DNA of 64,000 nucleotides from JBJMLO01 sp045805265 (GCA_045805265.1 JBJMLO010000015.1:1-64000), one strand, 5' to 3'. Shown: positions 33,026-41,986, counted from the first letter of the stretch. Numbers and translations are program-made. Notes: generated by a model not told the origin, from the letters alone.

Positions 33026-34471
33026 ATGAGCGCCGAGCTGCTGGTCGTGGGGGGTGAGCGCCGCGCCGCCGCCGAGGGCAGGACCTTCTCCGTCGTCGAG
33101 CCGGGCACCGGTGCTCCGATGGCGGAGGTGGCCGAGGCCGGCCCTGAGGACGCCCGGCTGGCCGTGGACACGGCGTTCCGGGCCTTCGAGGAGGGGCCGT
33201 GGCCCAGGACCTCCGCCACGGCCCGGGGGCGAGTGCTGTTCCAGGCCTCGGTCCTGGTGCGGGAGCGCCTGGAGGAGCTGGCCGAGCTCGAGGCCCGCAA
33301 CGCCGGCAAGCCCATCGGGGACGCCCGCGAGGAGATCGGGATCGTGGCCGACACCCTCGAGTACTGGGGCGGCGCGGCCAACAAGATCTTCGGCGAGACG
33401 GTGCCCATCCAGGACCCCGGGCTCGACGTCACGTTGCGGGAACCCGTTGGGGTATGCGCCCTGATCACGCCGTGGAACTTCCCGCTGGTCATCTCGACGT
33501 GGAAGATCGCCCCGGCCCTGGCCTGCGGCAACACCGTCGTCGTGAAGCCGGCCTCGTTCACCCCGCTCTCGGTGTTGCGGCTGGCCGGGATCCTCGTCGA
33601 GGCGGGCCTTCCCCCCGAGGCGATGTCGGTGCTCCCCGGCCCGGGCTCGACCGTGGGGAACGCGCTGGTCGGCGACCCGCGTGTGGCCAAGGTCGGGTTC
33701 ACCGGGTCGAGCGAGGTCGGGTCCCAGGTCATGGCCCTGGCGGCCCGGAACATCACGCGGGTCTCGCTGGAGCTCGGCGGGAAGTCCGCCAACGTCGTGT
33801 TCGCCGACGCCGACATGGACAAGGCGGTCGAGCGCTCGGTGTGGGGCGTCTTCGGGAACTGCGGCCAGGACTGCTGCGCTCGGAGCCGGGTGTTCGTGGA
33901 GCGGTCCGCGTACGACGAGTTCGTGGGGGCGATGGTCAAGCGGACCGACGAGCTCCGGGTGGGACCGCCCCTCGAGGGAGACACCGAGATCGGGCCGCTG
34001 ATCTCGGCCGGTCAGCGGCAGACGTCGCTCGACTACCTGGAGATCGGACAGAAGGAGGGCGCGCGCCTCGTCACCGGAGGCGGCGTCCCCGACGTGCCCG
34101 GCGGCGACGGCGGCTTCTATCTCCGGCCGGCCGTCCTGGCGGACGTCCGCAACGACATGCGGGTGGCGCAGGAGGAGATCTTCGGACCGGTGGCCGCCGT
34201 GATCCCCTTCGATACCGAGGAGGAAGCCGTCCGCCTGGCCAACCAGTCGGACTACGGGCTGTCCGGTTCCATCTGGACCCGCGACCTCGGCCGGGCGATC
34301 CGGGTCTCGAAGGGGATCCGCACCGGGGTCATCAGTGTGAACTCCTCGCACAGCGTCCACACCGAGGCCCCGTTCGGCGGCTACAAGCGCAGCGGCATCG
34401 GCCGGGAGATGGGGATGCACGCGGTGAACCTGTACACGGAAGTGAAGAACGTCTTCTTCTCGGAGGTGTAG
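33026..34471 (+). CDS. NAD-dependent aldehyde dehydrogenase
   Basis: 481 residues; the ATG at 33026 follows GAGGGAGGG. The ALDH core is intact: LITPWNFPLVISTWKIAPAL, the cofactor loop FTGSSEVGSQVM, general base Glu249 in ELGGKSANVVF, and nucleophile Cys283 in NCGQDCCARSR. The C-terminal block APFGGYKRSGIGREMGMHAV is standard. Similarity is to betaine- and gamma-aminobutyraldehyde dehydrogenases. It oxidises an amino- or gamma-glutamylamino-aldehyde to the acid with NAD in the cytoplasm, as the step after transamination in a Puu-like pathway. It is divergent from the APC permease and convergent with the small membrane-anchored gene, only six bases apart. Confidence 0.93.
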   Translation: MSAELLVVGGERRAAAEGRTFSVVEPGTGAPMAEVAEAGPEDARLAVDTAFRAFEEGPWPRTSATARGRVLFQASVLVRERLEELAELEARNAGKPIGDAREEIGIVADTLEYWGGAANKIFGETVPIQDPGLDVTLREPVGVCALITPWNFPLVISTWKIAPALACGNTVVVKPASFTPLSVLRLAGILVEAGLPPEAMSVLPGPGSTVGNALVGDPRVAKVGFTGSSEVGSQVMALAARNITRVSLELGGKSANVVFADADMDKAVERSVWGVFGNCGQDCCARSRVFVERSAYDEFVGAMVKRTDELRVGPPLEGDTEIGPLISAGQRQTSLDYLEIGQKEGARLVTGGGVPDVPGGDGGFYLRPAVLADVRNDMRVAQEEIFGPVAAVIPFDTEEEAVRLANQSDYGLSGSIWTRDLGRAIRVSKGIRTGVISVNSSHSVHTEAPFGGYKRSGIGREMGMHAVNLYTEVKNVFFSEV

Positions 34472-34477
34472 CGGGCC

Positions 34478-35134
34478 TCAGTGCGAGCAGGTTGCCCCTG
34501 GTGGACCGGTGACCTCGAACGACTCGGGCAGGAAGACGCTGGTGTGCTGTGTGATCCCGAGGAACCGGTAGGTGACCTGGATCGACCCGAAGCCGAGCAC
34601 GGTGTGCGCGTCGAGGCACCCGCGCATTCGCACGGTGACGAACACGTCGACTGCCTGCCGCGATCGCGGCGCCAGCGAGAAGGGGTGGAACGGTCTCAGC
34701 GTGCTCTTCGCGGTACCGCCGGACTCGGGGGGCTGGATCTGGACGCCGGCGATCGGCAGCTGGTCGAAACGGTTCGCCGGCGCGCCGATGGCCGTGATCG
34801 TGATGCCGAAGGACCCATCGTCGAGCAGCGAGAACCAGTAGCCGAACTCGCCGCCCGGCCGGAAGGCCACGCGAACAGCTGAGAACTCATCGCCCTCCGG
34901 CGAGGTGAACAGGCCGACGTCGGTCACCCCGTCGCCCCTGACCGCGGCGACGCCGCCGCACGGCCGGTGGCAGAGCGGGTCGTACGTGGAAGCCCACGCC
35001 AGCGTGGCGAGCACCGCCACGAGGAGCACGACCGGGGCGGCGACGAGCGCCCTCCGGCCCCACCGCCGCTTCTGGCGGACGGCACCGGCTCCGTCAGCGG
35101 GTGATCTGGGCGGGGACTCGGTCGTGGTCGACAT
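34478..35134 (-). CDS. Membrane-anchored hypothetical protein
   Basis: 218 residues. A basic segment (AVRQKRRWGRRALVAAP) leads into one hydrophobic helix (about 29-47, LVAAPVVLLVAVLATLAWA), so the bulk is outside the membrane. The outside part is beta-rich with Cys pairs near its start (DPLCHRPCGG) and in CLDAHTV and ATCSH, which could form disulfides. Motifs such as FSAVRVAFRPGGEFGYWFSL and VDVFVTVRMRGC suggest an immunoglobulin-like or similar sandwich. I do not recognise the family. It lies between ALDH and the GS-like operon, 66 bases upstream of the GS-like stop and in the same direction. It may be cargo of the island or a shared regulator partner. Confidence 0.65.
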   Translation of the reverse strand: MSTTTESPPRSPADGAGAVRQKRRWGRRALVAAPVVLLVAVLATLAWASTYDPLCHRPCGGVAAVRGDGVTDVGLFTSPEGDEFSAVRVAFRPGGEFGYWFSLLDDGSFGITITAIGAPANRFDQLPIAGVQIQPPESGGTAKSTLRPFHPFSLAPRSRQAVDVFVTVRMRGCLDAHTVLGFGSIQVTYRFLGITQHTSVFLPESFEVTGPPGATCSH

Positions 35135-35200
35135 CGAGGATGGCCTGCCCTCCCTCGGGCAGTTCGGAGTGTGACACGCCCGGTGCGGCGGTGCGGCCGG

Positions 35201-36487
35201 CTACACCGACCGTTCGTAGCGCTCGCGTTCCCAGTCGGTGACGGTCTCGCGCCAGGCCTTGAGCTCCCAGGCCCGGGACGTCGCGTAGTAGTCGCTGAAG
35301 CGCTCGCCGAGCGCCGTGCGGAGGACGTCGTCGGCCGCGAACGCATGGAGGGCCGCCTCGAGCGAACCGGGGAGCTCTGGGAGGTCCGGGCGGTCGTAGG
35401 CGTCGCCCTCGACGGGGGGCGGCGGCTTCAGCTCCCGCCGGATGCCGTCGGCGGCCGACGCGGCCACCGCCGCCAGAGCCAGGTAGGGGTTGGCATCGGC
35501 ACCCGGCCTGCGGCACTCGAATCTCCACAGCTCGGGGCGGGCCGAGCGGATCGCCCGGACCGCGCAGGAGCGGTTCTCGTACCCCCATGTCGCGTTGATC
35601 GGCGCGAACCACCCCGGGACCAGGCGCTTGTAGGAGTTCACGGTCGGGTTGAGCACCAACGACGCCGCCGGCAGGTGGTCCACCACGCCGGCGATGGCCG
35701 AGGCGAACGCCTGCGGCAGGGGATCGGTGGAGTCCTGGGCGGCGAACGCGTTCGTGTCGCCGGTCCAGCACGACAGGTGGACGTGCCCGCTCGAGCCCTC
35801 CTCGCCGGGCGCGGTCTTCGCGAGGAAGCTGGCGCGCAGGCCCAGCGTCGACGCCAGCTCCTTGACCGCGAACTTCACCAGCGTGGCGTCGTCGGCGGCG
35901 CGCAACCCCCGGCCCGGCCGGAGATTCAGCTCGAGGAGCCCGGGCCCGGCCTCCGTGTGGACCGCCGTCAGCTCGACTCCCAGGCCCTCGAGCGCCGGCA
36001 CGAGCGCCTCGACGAACCGGTCGTACCGGCCGATCTCCGTGAGGCTGTAGCTGATGCCGCTCGAGAGGGGGCTGCCGTCGGCGTCCCACAGCCGGATCTC
36101 GTACTCCAGCGCGGCCATGGCCTCGTAGCCGAGCTCCGCCACGCCGTCGAGAACGTGGCGGAACACTTCCCGGGAGGCGAATTCGCACGGGCTGCCGTCC
36201 GGCCAGCTGGGGGTGGCCAGGCAGACCCGCCAGCCCGGGCGCCAGCTGAGGTCGTGGAGGGTGTCGGGGTCCGGGTGGACCACCAGGTCGGCGGCGCCGG
36301 CGCGGATCCCGAACCGCTCGTAGTCGGTGATCGGGGCGTCCACCGGGTCGAGGCCCAGGATCAGGTCGGTCATCACGGTGCCCTGGCGAAGCGCCGCGTC
36401 GAAGGCCGACGGGCGAAGCGCCTTGCCCCGGATCGAGCCGTTGACGTCGGGGATTCCCAGGAGCACGAGCTCCGGGACGTCGCTCAC
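35201..36487 (-). CDS. Glutamine-synthetase-like gamma-glutamyl ligase (first copy)
   Basis: 428 residues from a GTG at 36487 that overlaps the previous gene's stop (GTGA). GS landmarks are present: the N-terminal domain (VSDVPELVLLGIPDVNGSIR), AALEYEIRLW metal-binding strand, SSGHVHLSCW, and NPTVNSYKRLVPGWFAP with NATWGYENRSCAVR, the ATP and glutamate site. FECRRPGADANPYLALAA is the final metal loop. The NPxxxSYKRLVPG block is intact, as in PuuA-like ligases. PuuA-type enzymes join glutamate to a primary amine using ATP. It is the last gene of an aminotransferase-GATase-aminotransferase-GS operon. True glutamine synthetase activity is unlikely given this context, but cannot be excluded. Confidence 0.88.
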   Translation of the reverse strand: MSDVPELVLLGIPDVNGSIRGKALRPSAFDAALRQGTVMTDLILGLDPVDAPITDYERFGIRAGAADLVVHPDPDTLHDLSWRPGWRVCLATPSWPDGSPCEFASREVFRHVLDGVAELGYEAMAALEYEIRLWDADGSPLSSGISYSLTEIGRYDRFVEALVPALEGLGVELTAVHTEAGPGLLELNLRPGRGLRAADDATLVKFAVKELASTLGLRASFLAKTAPGEEGSSGHVHLSCWTGDTNAFAAQDSTDPLPQAFASAIAGVVDHLPAASLVLNPTVNSYKRLVPGWFAPINATWGYENRSCAVRAIRSARPELWRFECRRPGADANPYLALAAVAASAADGIRRELKPPPPVEGDAYDRPDLPELPGSLEAALHAFAADDVLRTALGERFSDYYATSRAWELKAWRETVTDWERERYERSV

Positions 36488-37839
36488 GGCAGGGCCCCGG
36501 CGACCGCCCGCTCCACGTCCTCGATCGTGGCCGCCAAGCGCTCGACCATCTGGGCGAGCTCCTCGTCGGTGCTCGTGAAGGCGGGAGCGAGGAGCACCTG
36601 GTCCCCGGCGAAGCCGTCGGCCTGCGGGTGGGTCGAGGTGACGAGCAGCCCGTGCCCGAGGGCCGTGTCGTCGACCAGCGTCGCCGCGTCCAGGTCCACG
36701 GGAAGGAACGACGTCCCGTCGCGCGGGTCGACCAGCTCGATGCCGAGCAGGAAGCCTCGGCCCCGGACCTCGCCGACGATGGGCGAAGCACCGAGGGCCG
36801 CCGCCAGCTCGTCGCGGAGAGCCGGACCGCGCTCGCGCACCCGGTCGACCAGCCCCCGTTCGACGAGCAGGTCCAGCACGGCCAGCCCGACCGCGCACGG
36901 CAGCGGCGCTCCGTCCCACGTGTGCCCCAGGTCGAACTCCCGCGACCCCCGGTCGAGCGCCTCGTACACGGGCCGGCGGCACAGCACGGCCGCCAGCGGG
37001 GCGTGGCCAGCGCCGAGCCCCTTCCCCACGGCCACGATGTCGGGCTCGATCGGGAGCTGGTGCGCGGCGAGCCAGGTTCCGGTTCGCCCGATCGCGGTGA
37101 CGACCTCGTCGAAGCAGACCAGGAACCCGTGCCGTTCCCGGCGCTCCGCCAGCCCCTCCCAGAACCGGTCCGGCGGCGAGTAGCCGGGGAGGGCGGCGGC
37201 GCTGACCGGCTCGCAGAAGAACGCGGCGATCGTCTCTGCACCCGCCTCCTCGATCAGCCGGTCGAGCTCCGTCAGCGCGGCCTCTCCGGTGGGGTCGAAC
37301 CGCGCGGTGCTCGGCGGGATGTGCAGGTGCTCGGCCAGGTACGGGGTGTACGGCTCCTGCAGCCCCCGCCGCCCCGTAAGCGCCAGGGTCCCCATGGTCG
37401 AGCCGTGGTAGGCCTGCGCCGGCGAGATCACCCGCCACCGGTCGGTCTCGCCCCGGTCCACGTGGTAGATGCGCGCCAGCTGCAGCGCGGTCTCGTTCGC
37501 CTCGGATCCACCCGACACGAACCGCACCCGGGCCATCTCGGGGGCCACCACCTCGAGCATGCGGTCGGCCAGCCGCTCCTGCGGCTCGCTCGTGAAGTGG
37601 TGGTTGTAGAAGTACGCGATCCGCTCGGACTGATCGGCCGCCGCCGCGGCCAGCTCGGGGACCGAGTGGCCGAGGCAGGCCACCATCGCGCCGCCCGAGC
37701 ACGCGTCGAGAATCCGCCGACCGTCGGTGGTGGTCAGCCACACGCCCTCGCCCCGCTCGACGTCGGGGTAGTCGAGGTCGAGGAACCGGGGGAAGACGCT
37801 GCTGTCGTCCGCCGCGACGGTGCCCCGCTTCGCCTGCAC
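36484..37839 (-). CDS. Class III aminotransferase (second in operon)
   Basis: 451 residues from a GTG at 37839, three bases after the previous stop. Class III features are DACSGGAMVACLGHSVPELA, FVSGGSEANETALQLARIYH (with the phosphate-binding S-x-A-N), PAQAYHGSTMGTLALTG, FDEVVTAIGRTGTWLAAHQL (Asp contacting the PLP pyridine), and DIVAVGKGLGAGHAPLAAVL with the PLP Lys. It is closest in overall shape to omega-amino-acid:pyruvate and polyamine aminotransferases. It would convert an amine (or its gamma-glutamyl form) to the aldehyde used by ALDH. Its stop overlaps the GS-like start. A paralogue (38565) lies two genes upstream. Confidence 0.9.
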   Translation of the reverse strand: MQAKRGTVAADDSSVFPRFLDLDYPDVERGEGVWLTTTDGRRILDACSGGAMVACLGHSVPELAAAAADQSERIAYFYNHHFTSEPQERLADRMLEVVAPEMARVRFVSGGSEANETALQLARIYHVDRGETDRWRVISPAQAYHGSTMGTLALTGRRGLQEPYTPYLAEHLHIPPSTARFDPTGEAALTELDRLIEEAGAETIAAFFCEPVSAAALPGYSPPDRFWEGLAERRERHGFLVCFDEVVTAIGRTGTWLAAHQLPIEPDIVAVGKGLGAGHAPLAAVLCRRPVYEALDRGSREFDLGHTWDGAPLPCAVGLAVLDLLVERGLVDRVRERGPALRDELAAALGASPIVGEVRGRGFLLGIELVDPRDGTSFLPVDLDAATLVDDTALGHGLLVTSTHPQADGFAGDQVLLAPAFTSTDEELAQMVERLAATIEDVERAVAGALP

Positions 37840-37842
37840 GGC

Positions 37843-38568
37843 TCAGCCCGCCGCTTCCTCGTCGGCAGCCGGCGCGGCCAGCCCGGCGACGCGCCCCAGG
37901 TACCCCTCCAGCAGCCGCCACGACGTCCGCTTGTGCTCGTCCGCGTCGCGGTTGGTCTCCTCGAGCAGGGTGTCCGGGTCCACCCCTTCGGCATCGAGCT
38001 CGTGCCGGTAGGCACGGACCCACTCGTCCATGATCTCGGGGGTCACCTCGGGGTGGAACTGGAGCCCGAGGTGCCGACCGGCGACGAACGCCTGCGCGCC
38101 CAGGTCGGTCTCCGCGATCACGTCGGCCCCGGGCGGCGCCGTGATCACGTCGAAGTGCCACTGGAACCACGGCCCCTCCGGGACGAGGTCGGGGTCGCGG
38201 GTCCGCACCGGCAGCCACCCGATCTCTGCCTCTTCGCCCCGGAACACCTCGCCGCCCAGCACGCGGGCGAGCATCTGCCCGCCGAAGCACAGGCCGAGGA
38301 CCGGGACGTCCTCGTCCACGGCCCGGCGCATCAGCCGGGCCTCCCGGGGGACGAACGCGTGGGAGTCGTCGTACGCGGCGAACTCGGAGCCGAGGGACAC
38401 GATCAGGTCGTAGTCGCGGGGATCGACCTCGCGGTCCTCGAGGTCGATGCGGAACACCTCGAACTCGGCGCCGTGACCCTCGAGCCACTCGATCACGTGA
38501 CCGGGCGGCGTGGGTTCCTCGTGCTGGAGGATCAGTGCGCGCAACCCCCGACGACCCTCCGCGCTCAC
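37843..38568 (-). CDS. Class I glutamine amidotransferase-type hydrolase (first copy)
   Basis: 241 residues from a GTG at 38568, overlapping the upstream stop (GTGA). It has the class I GATase catalytic triad Cys94 in LGLCFGGQML and His172/Glu174 in GLQFHPEVTPE, in the COG0518/GuaA-like fold with no synthetase partner domain. Such stand-alone domains sit next to GS-like ligases in amine pathways. PuuD, though of a different subfamily, does the same job by hydrolysing the gamma-glutamyl bond to free glutamate. Here it lies between two aminotransferases and before the GS-like gene, consistent with that role. Hydrolysis of a gamma-glutamyl acid is an inference from context. Confidence 0.85.
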   Translation of the reverse strand: MSAEGRRGLRALILQHEEPTPPGHVIEWLEGHGAEFEVFRIDLEDREVDPRDYDLIVSLGSEFAAYDDSHAFVPREARLMRRAVDEDVPVLGLCFGGQMLARVLGGEVFRGEEAEIGWLPVRTRDPDLVPEGPWFQWHFDVITAPPGADVIAETDLGAQAFVAGRHLGLQFHPEVTPEIMDEWVRAYRHELDAEGVDPDTLLEETNRDADEHKRTSWRLLEGYLGRVAGLAAPAADEEAAG

Positions 38569-39944
38569 CGGCGGGCCCCCGTCGGCGCCGGGGCACCGGC
38601 CACTGCTCGTTCGACACCCTCGGCGACGTGGCGGACCGTGTCCGCGAACCGCGACACCATCTCGGCCAGCTCGTCGTCCGTCGTCGTGAACGGTGGCGCG
38701 AACAGCGTCTGGTCCCCCGCGTAGCCGTCCCGGGTGGGCTGGGTGGACAGGACGATCAGGCCCCGTTCGAAGGCGGCGTCGTCGATCTTCGCGCCGACCC
38801 GGAGCTCCCGTGGCAGGAGGGAGTCCCCGTCCCGGGGGTCCACGAATGACGCGCCGAGCAGATACCCGTGCCCCCGGACCTCGCGCACCATCGCGATGCC
38901 CGCGAGCGCCGCGCGCAGTTCCTCCAGCAGCGTCGCGCCCCGGACCCGGACGCGTTCCACGAGGCCCTCCGAGCGCATGGCCTCCAGGACGGCGAGGCCG
39001 ACGGCACACGAGAGCGGGGCGCCGTCCCACGTGTGCCCGAGCGGGAACCGCCGGGAGCCCCGGGCGACCGCCTCGTACACGTGGTCGTGCACGAGCACCG
39101 CCCCGATCGCCGCGTAGCCGGCGCCCAGGCCCTTCGCGGTGGCGATGATGTCCGGCGCGCACGCGGTCGCGGCGCCAGCGAACCATTGGCCGGTCCGCCC
39201 CACGCCGGTCACCACCTCGTCGAACAGCACCAGGAACCCGTGCCGCTCGCGCCGCTCGGCCAGGCCCTCCCAGAACCGCCGGGGCGGCGTGTAGCCGGGG
39301 AGCGCGGCCGCGCTGATCGGCTCGCAGAAGTAGGCCGACACGTTCTGTGGGCCGGCCTCCTCGAGCGCCCGGTCCAGCGCCTCGAGCGCCTCCTCCCCGG
39401 TCGGGTCGAAGCGCCACGTGCTCGGCGGGATGTGCAGGTGGTGGGGGAGGTACGGGCCGAATGGGCCGTGGAGCCCCGGCCGGCCGGTCAGCGCGAGCGT
39501 CTCCATGGTCGGGCCGTGGTACGCCTGGGCCGGCGAGATCACCTGCCACCGGTCGGGCTCGCCGCGCTCGACGTGGAAGCTCCGGGCCAGCTGGATGGCC
39601 ATCTCGTTGGCGTCTGACCCGCTGGTGACGAACCTTGCCCGGGTGAACCCCTCGGGCGCGACGGCGACGAGCTCGGAGGCCAGGCGTTCCTGGGCGGGGT
39701 TCGTGAGCCGCTCGTTGTGCACGTACGCCAGGCGCTCCGCCTGGGCCCGCGCAGCGGCGACGATGTCGCTGCGGCCGTGCCCGAGGGTCGCGGCCATCGA
39801 CCCTCCGCTCATCGCGTCGAGGTACCGGCGTCCCCCGGAGTCCTCCACCCACACGCCCTCGCCCCGGACCACGACGGGGTAGCGGCGATCCAGCTCGAGG
39901 GGGAGCACGTGCGTTCGGCTGCTGTCCACCGGTCCCTGGGCCAC
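38565..39944 (-). CDS. Class III aminotransferase (first in operon)
   Basis: 459 residues from a GTG at 39944. Blocks parallel those of the paralogue at 36484: DAMSGGSMAATLGHGRSDIV, FVTSGSDANEMAIQLARSFH, PAQAYHGPTMETLALTGRPG, FDEVVTGVGRTGQWFAGA and DIIATAKGLGAGYAAIGAVL (PLP Lys). The PPRRFWEGLAERRERHGFLV segment is nearly the same in both, which speaks for a tandem duplication. It opens the minus-strand operon and is divergent from the GS-like gene at 40158, with 213 bases between that contain a large dyad. It probably transaminates the same kind of substrate as its paralogue with a different preference. Confidence 0.9.
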   Translation of the reverse strand: MAQGPVDSSRTHVLPLELDRRYPVVVRGEGVWVEDSGGRRYLDAMSGGSMAATLGHGRSDIVAAARAQAERLAYVHNERLTNPAQERLASELVAVAPEGFTRARFVTSGSDANEMAIQLARSFHVERGEPDRWQVISPAQAYHGPTMETLALTGRPGLHGPFGPYLPHHLHIPPSTWRFDPTGEEALEALDRALEEAGPQNVSAYFCEPISAAALPGYTPPRRFWEGLAERRERHGFLVLFDEVVTGVGRTGQWFAGAATACAPDIIATAKGLGAGYAAIGAVLVHDHVYEAVARGSRRFPLGHTWDGAPLSCAVGLAVLEAMRSEGLVERVRVRGATLLEELRAALAGIAMVREVRGHGYLLGASFVDPRDGDSLLPRELRVGAKIDDAAFERGLIVLSTQPTRDGYAGDQTLFAPPFTTTDDELAEMVSRFADTVRHVAEGVERAVAGAPAPTGARR

Positions 39945-40100
39945 TCACCGCTCCTTCCCCCGCCCGGCGGGCCGGCTCGGCAGGGCGGGCGCGTACGCTC
40001 GGCGAACGGCAGACTACATCGCAGCAGGCGGGGACATGAATCCGGACGTCCGGCCGGAGGGCTATCCTGCAACCCGCCGTGGTCCTGGCTTCGGATCGCA

Positions 40101-40132
40101 CGGGAGGCGCCACCCGCGGGCGGAGCCTCCCG
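40101..40132 (+). promoter_or_regulatory. 32-bp GC-rich dyad upstream of the second GS-like gene
   Basis: CGGGAGGC at 40101-40108 is the exact reverse complement of 40125-40132, and the 16 bases between pair with each other except two positions each side. So 28 of 32 bases match the reverse complement. It lies 25 bases before the GTG at 40158 and 12 bases before the ribosome site (GGGAGG, 40144-40149). It could be an operator shared by the divergent operons or a 5'-leader hairpin. Confidence 0.45.
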
Positions 40133-40157
40133 GCGAGCACACGGGGAGGTCGATCGC

Positions 40158-41483
40158 GTGGCGACCGTCGACGAGACGCTCGAGGGATGGCAGTCGGACG
40201 GAATCGAGTGGGTCCGGTTCGAGCTGCCCGACATGCACGGCACCTCACGGTCGAAGACGATTCCGCTGCGGCACGCCTTCGACTACGCGGAGCGGGGCCT
40301 GAACATGTACGGCGGCGCGAGCGTGCTGGACAGCCGCTCCGACGTGGTCGGGGGCACGCTGTACAACGAGGAGCGCCAGTACGGTGACCAGCTGCTGTTC
40401 CCCGACCCGGACACGGCCGCCGTCGTCCCGTGGGCCGACCGGACGGCCCGGCTCATCTGCGACGCGCGGTGGCACGACGGGACGCCGCTCGAGGCCACTC
40501 CGCGCCAGGTGTACCGGCGGGTGCTCGACCGGTGCCGGGCGATGGGCTTCGAGCCGGTCACCGGGTTCGAGTACGAGTTCTACCTGCTCGACCCAGAGAC
40601 CCGGGAGCCGCTGTTCAGCGGGTACCACATCTTCAACACCGTGCGAAACGAGTACGTGCCGACGATCGGGCGAATCCTCGAGCTCATGCCGACCGTCGGC
40701 GTCGACATCATCACGTCGAACTGCGAGTACGCGGGCTCGCAGTGGGAGATCAACTTCGCGCCGGGGAGGGGGTTGGCGGGACCCGACCAGGCCTTCACGT
40801 TCAAGAACGGCGTGAAGGAGATCGCCCGCCAGGACGGCTACCTCGCGACGTTCATGACGAAGCCGTTCGCCGACTCCGCCGGCAGCGGCTGCCACACGCA
40901 CATCTCGCTCGTGGACGCCGAGAGTGGACGGAACGCGTTCGCGGATCCCGACGACCCGCAGGGCATCAACGACACGTGCCGGTCGTTCATCGCCGGCCAG
41001 CTGCGGTACGCGCGGGCCGTCGACGCCCTGATCGCGCCGACCCTGAACTGCCACCGCCGCCGTAGGAAGCACACGTTCAGCCCGACCAACATCTCCTGGG
41101 GGCTCGAGGACCGCTCCGCGCTGGTGCGGGTGAAGGGGGGCGCCCCGGAGTCGACCCACACGGAGAACCGCGGACCCTCCGCGCTGTCGAATCCGTACCT
41201 GGTGGGGGCGGCGCTGCTCTCGGCCGGCCTGGCGGGGATCGAGCAGGGGCTGATGCCGCATCCGCCGTCGAAGGGGGGACCCGCCGAGGAGGATCCCTCG
41301 CTGGACCCGCTCCCCTCGTCGCTGGCCGAGGCGCTGTCCGAGCTGGAGGGGGAGGCCGCGACCAAGGAGTTCTTCGGCGACGAGTTCCTGGCGGCGTACA
41401 CGGCCATGCGCCGCCACGAGCTCTCCCGGTTCGACGACTGGGTCACGGACTGGGAGCGCCAGGAGTACGTCGAGCTGTTCTAG
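40158..41483 (+). CDS. Glutamine-synthetase-like ligase (second copy, variant active site)
   Basis: 441 residues from a GTG at 40158, behind GGGGAGG. The N-domain (GIEWVRFELPDMHGTSRSKT), TGFEYEFYLLDPETREPL metal strand, SGCHTHISLVDAESGRNA and TENRGPSALSNPYLVGAALL are GS-type. However, the usual NPxxxSYKRLVPG block is replaced by TLNCHRRRRKHTFSPTNIS, with NISWGLEDRSALVRV after it. Several Arg residues are added and the SYKR sequence is lost, so glutamate or ATP binding may differ. It is probably a gamma-glutamyl ligase for another amine. The DinB-like gene follows 17 bases later on the same strand. Confidence 0.85.
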   Translation: MATVDETLEGWQSDGIEWVRFELPDMHGTSRSKTIPLRHAFDYAERGLNMYGGASVLDSRSDVVGGTLYNEERQYGDQLLFPDPDTAAVVPWADRTARLICDARWHDGTPLEATPRQVYRRVLDRCRAMGFEPVTGFEYEFYLLDPETREPLFSGYHIFNTVRNEYVPTIGRILELMPTVGVDIITSNCEYAGSQWEINFAPGRGLAGPDQAFTFKNGVKEIARQDGYLATFMTKPFADSAGSGCHTHISLVDAESGRNAFADPDDPQGINDTCRSFIAGQLRYARAVDALIAPTLNCHRRRRKHTFSPTNISWGLEDRSALVRVKGGAPESTHTENRGPSALSNPYLVGAALLSAGLAGIEQGLMPHPPSKGGPAEEDPSLDPLPSSLAEALSELEGEAATKEFFGDEFLAAYTAMRRHELSRFDDWVTDWERQEYVELF

Positions 41484-41500
41484 CTTTTAGGGAGGATTCG

Positions 41501-41986
41501 GTGGACGCGACGCGACGGACGGAGTTGATCGAGCGATACCGGGAGGGCCCGGCGGTCGTGGAGTCCGTCGTGGCCGGGCTCACCGACGAGGATCTCGACC
41601 GGCCTCCGCCGGACGGCGGGTGGTCGGCCCGGGAGGTCGTGCACCACCTCGCCGACAGCGAGATGACCTCCGCCATCCGGGTCCGGAAGCTCCTGGCGGA
41701 GGACTCGCCCGTGATCCACGGGTACGACGAGGAGGAGTTCGCCCGCCGGCTCCACTACGCCGACCGGCCCATCGGCCCGTCGCTGGCGGCGCTGCGGGCC
41801 GCGCGGGAGAGCACGGTCCCGATCCTCGACCTCCTGGGCGAGGAGGACTGGGCCCGCGCGGGACGGCACACCGAGAGCGGCGCCTACTCGGTCGAGACGT
41901 GGCTCGAGATCTACGCGAGGCACGCCCACGACCACGCCGAGCAGATCGAGCACGCGGCTCGCCCTGGGGAGCCAGCAGGGGGCTGA
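41501..41986 (+). CDS. DinB-like metal-binding four-helix protein
   Basis: 161 residues from a GTG at 41501 after TAGGGAGGA. It has the DinB_2/DUF664 fold signs: histidines in REVVHHLADSEM and ARHAHDHAEQIEHA, the two helices that bind a divalent metal, with WLEIYARHAHDHAEQ near the end. Members of this superfamily include bacillithiol transferase and small hydrolases. In actinobacteria some act on mycothiol. The role here is unknown. It directly follows the GS-like gene and may share its transcript, so a reaction on an amine product is conceivable. Confidence 0.8.
   Translation: MDATRRTELIERYREGPAVVESVVAGLTDEDLDRPPPDGGWSAREVVHHLADSEMTSAIRVRKLLAEDSPVIHGYDEEEFARRLHYADRPIGPSLAALRAARESTVPILDLLGEEDWARAGRHTESGAYSVETWLEIYARHAHDHAEQIEHAARPGEPAGG

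Noticed and set aside
31205..34420. A 1071-residue minus-strand open frame opposite the aldehyde dehydrogenase and overlapping the permease
   Set aside because: The permease and dehydrogenase frames carry complete family motifs; the long frame has none and low-complexity composition.
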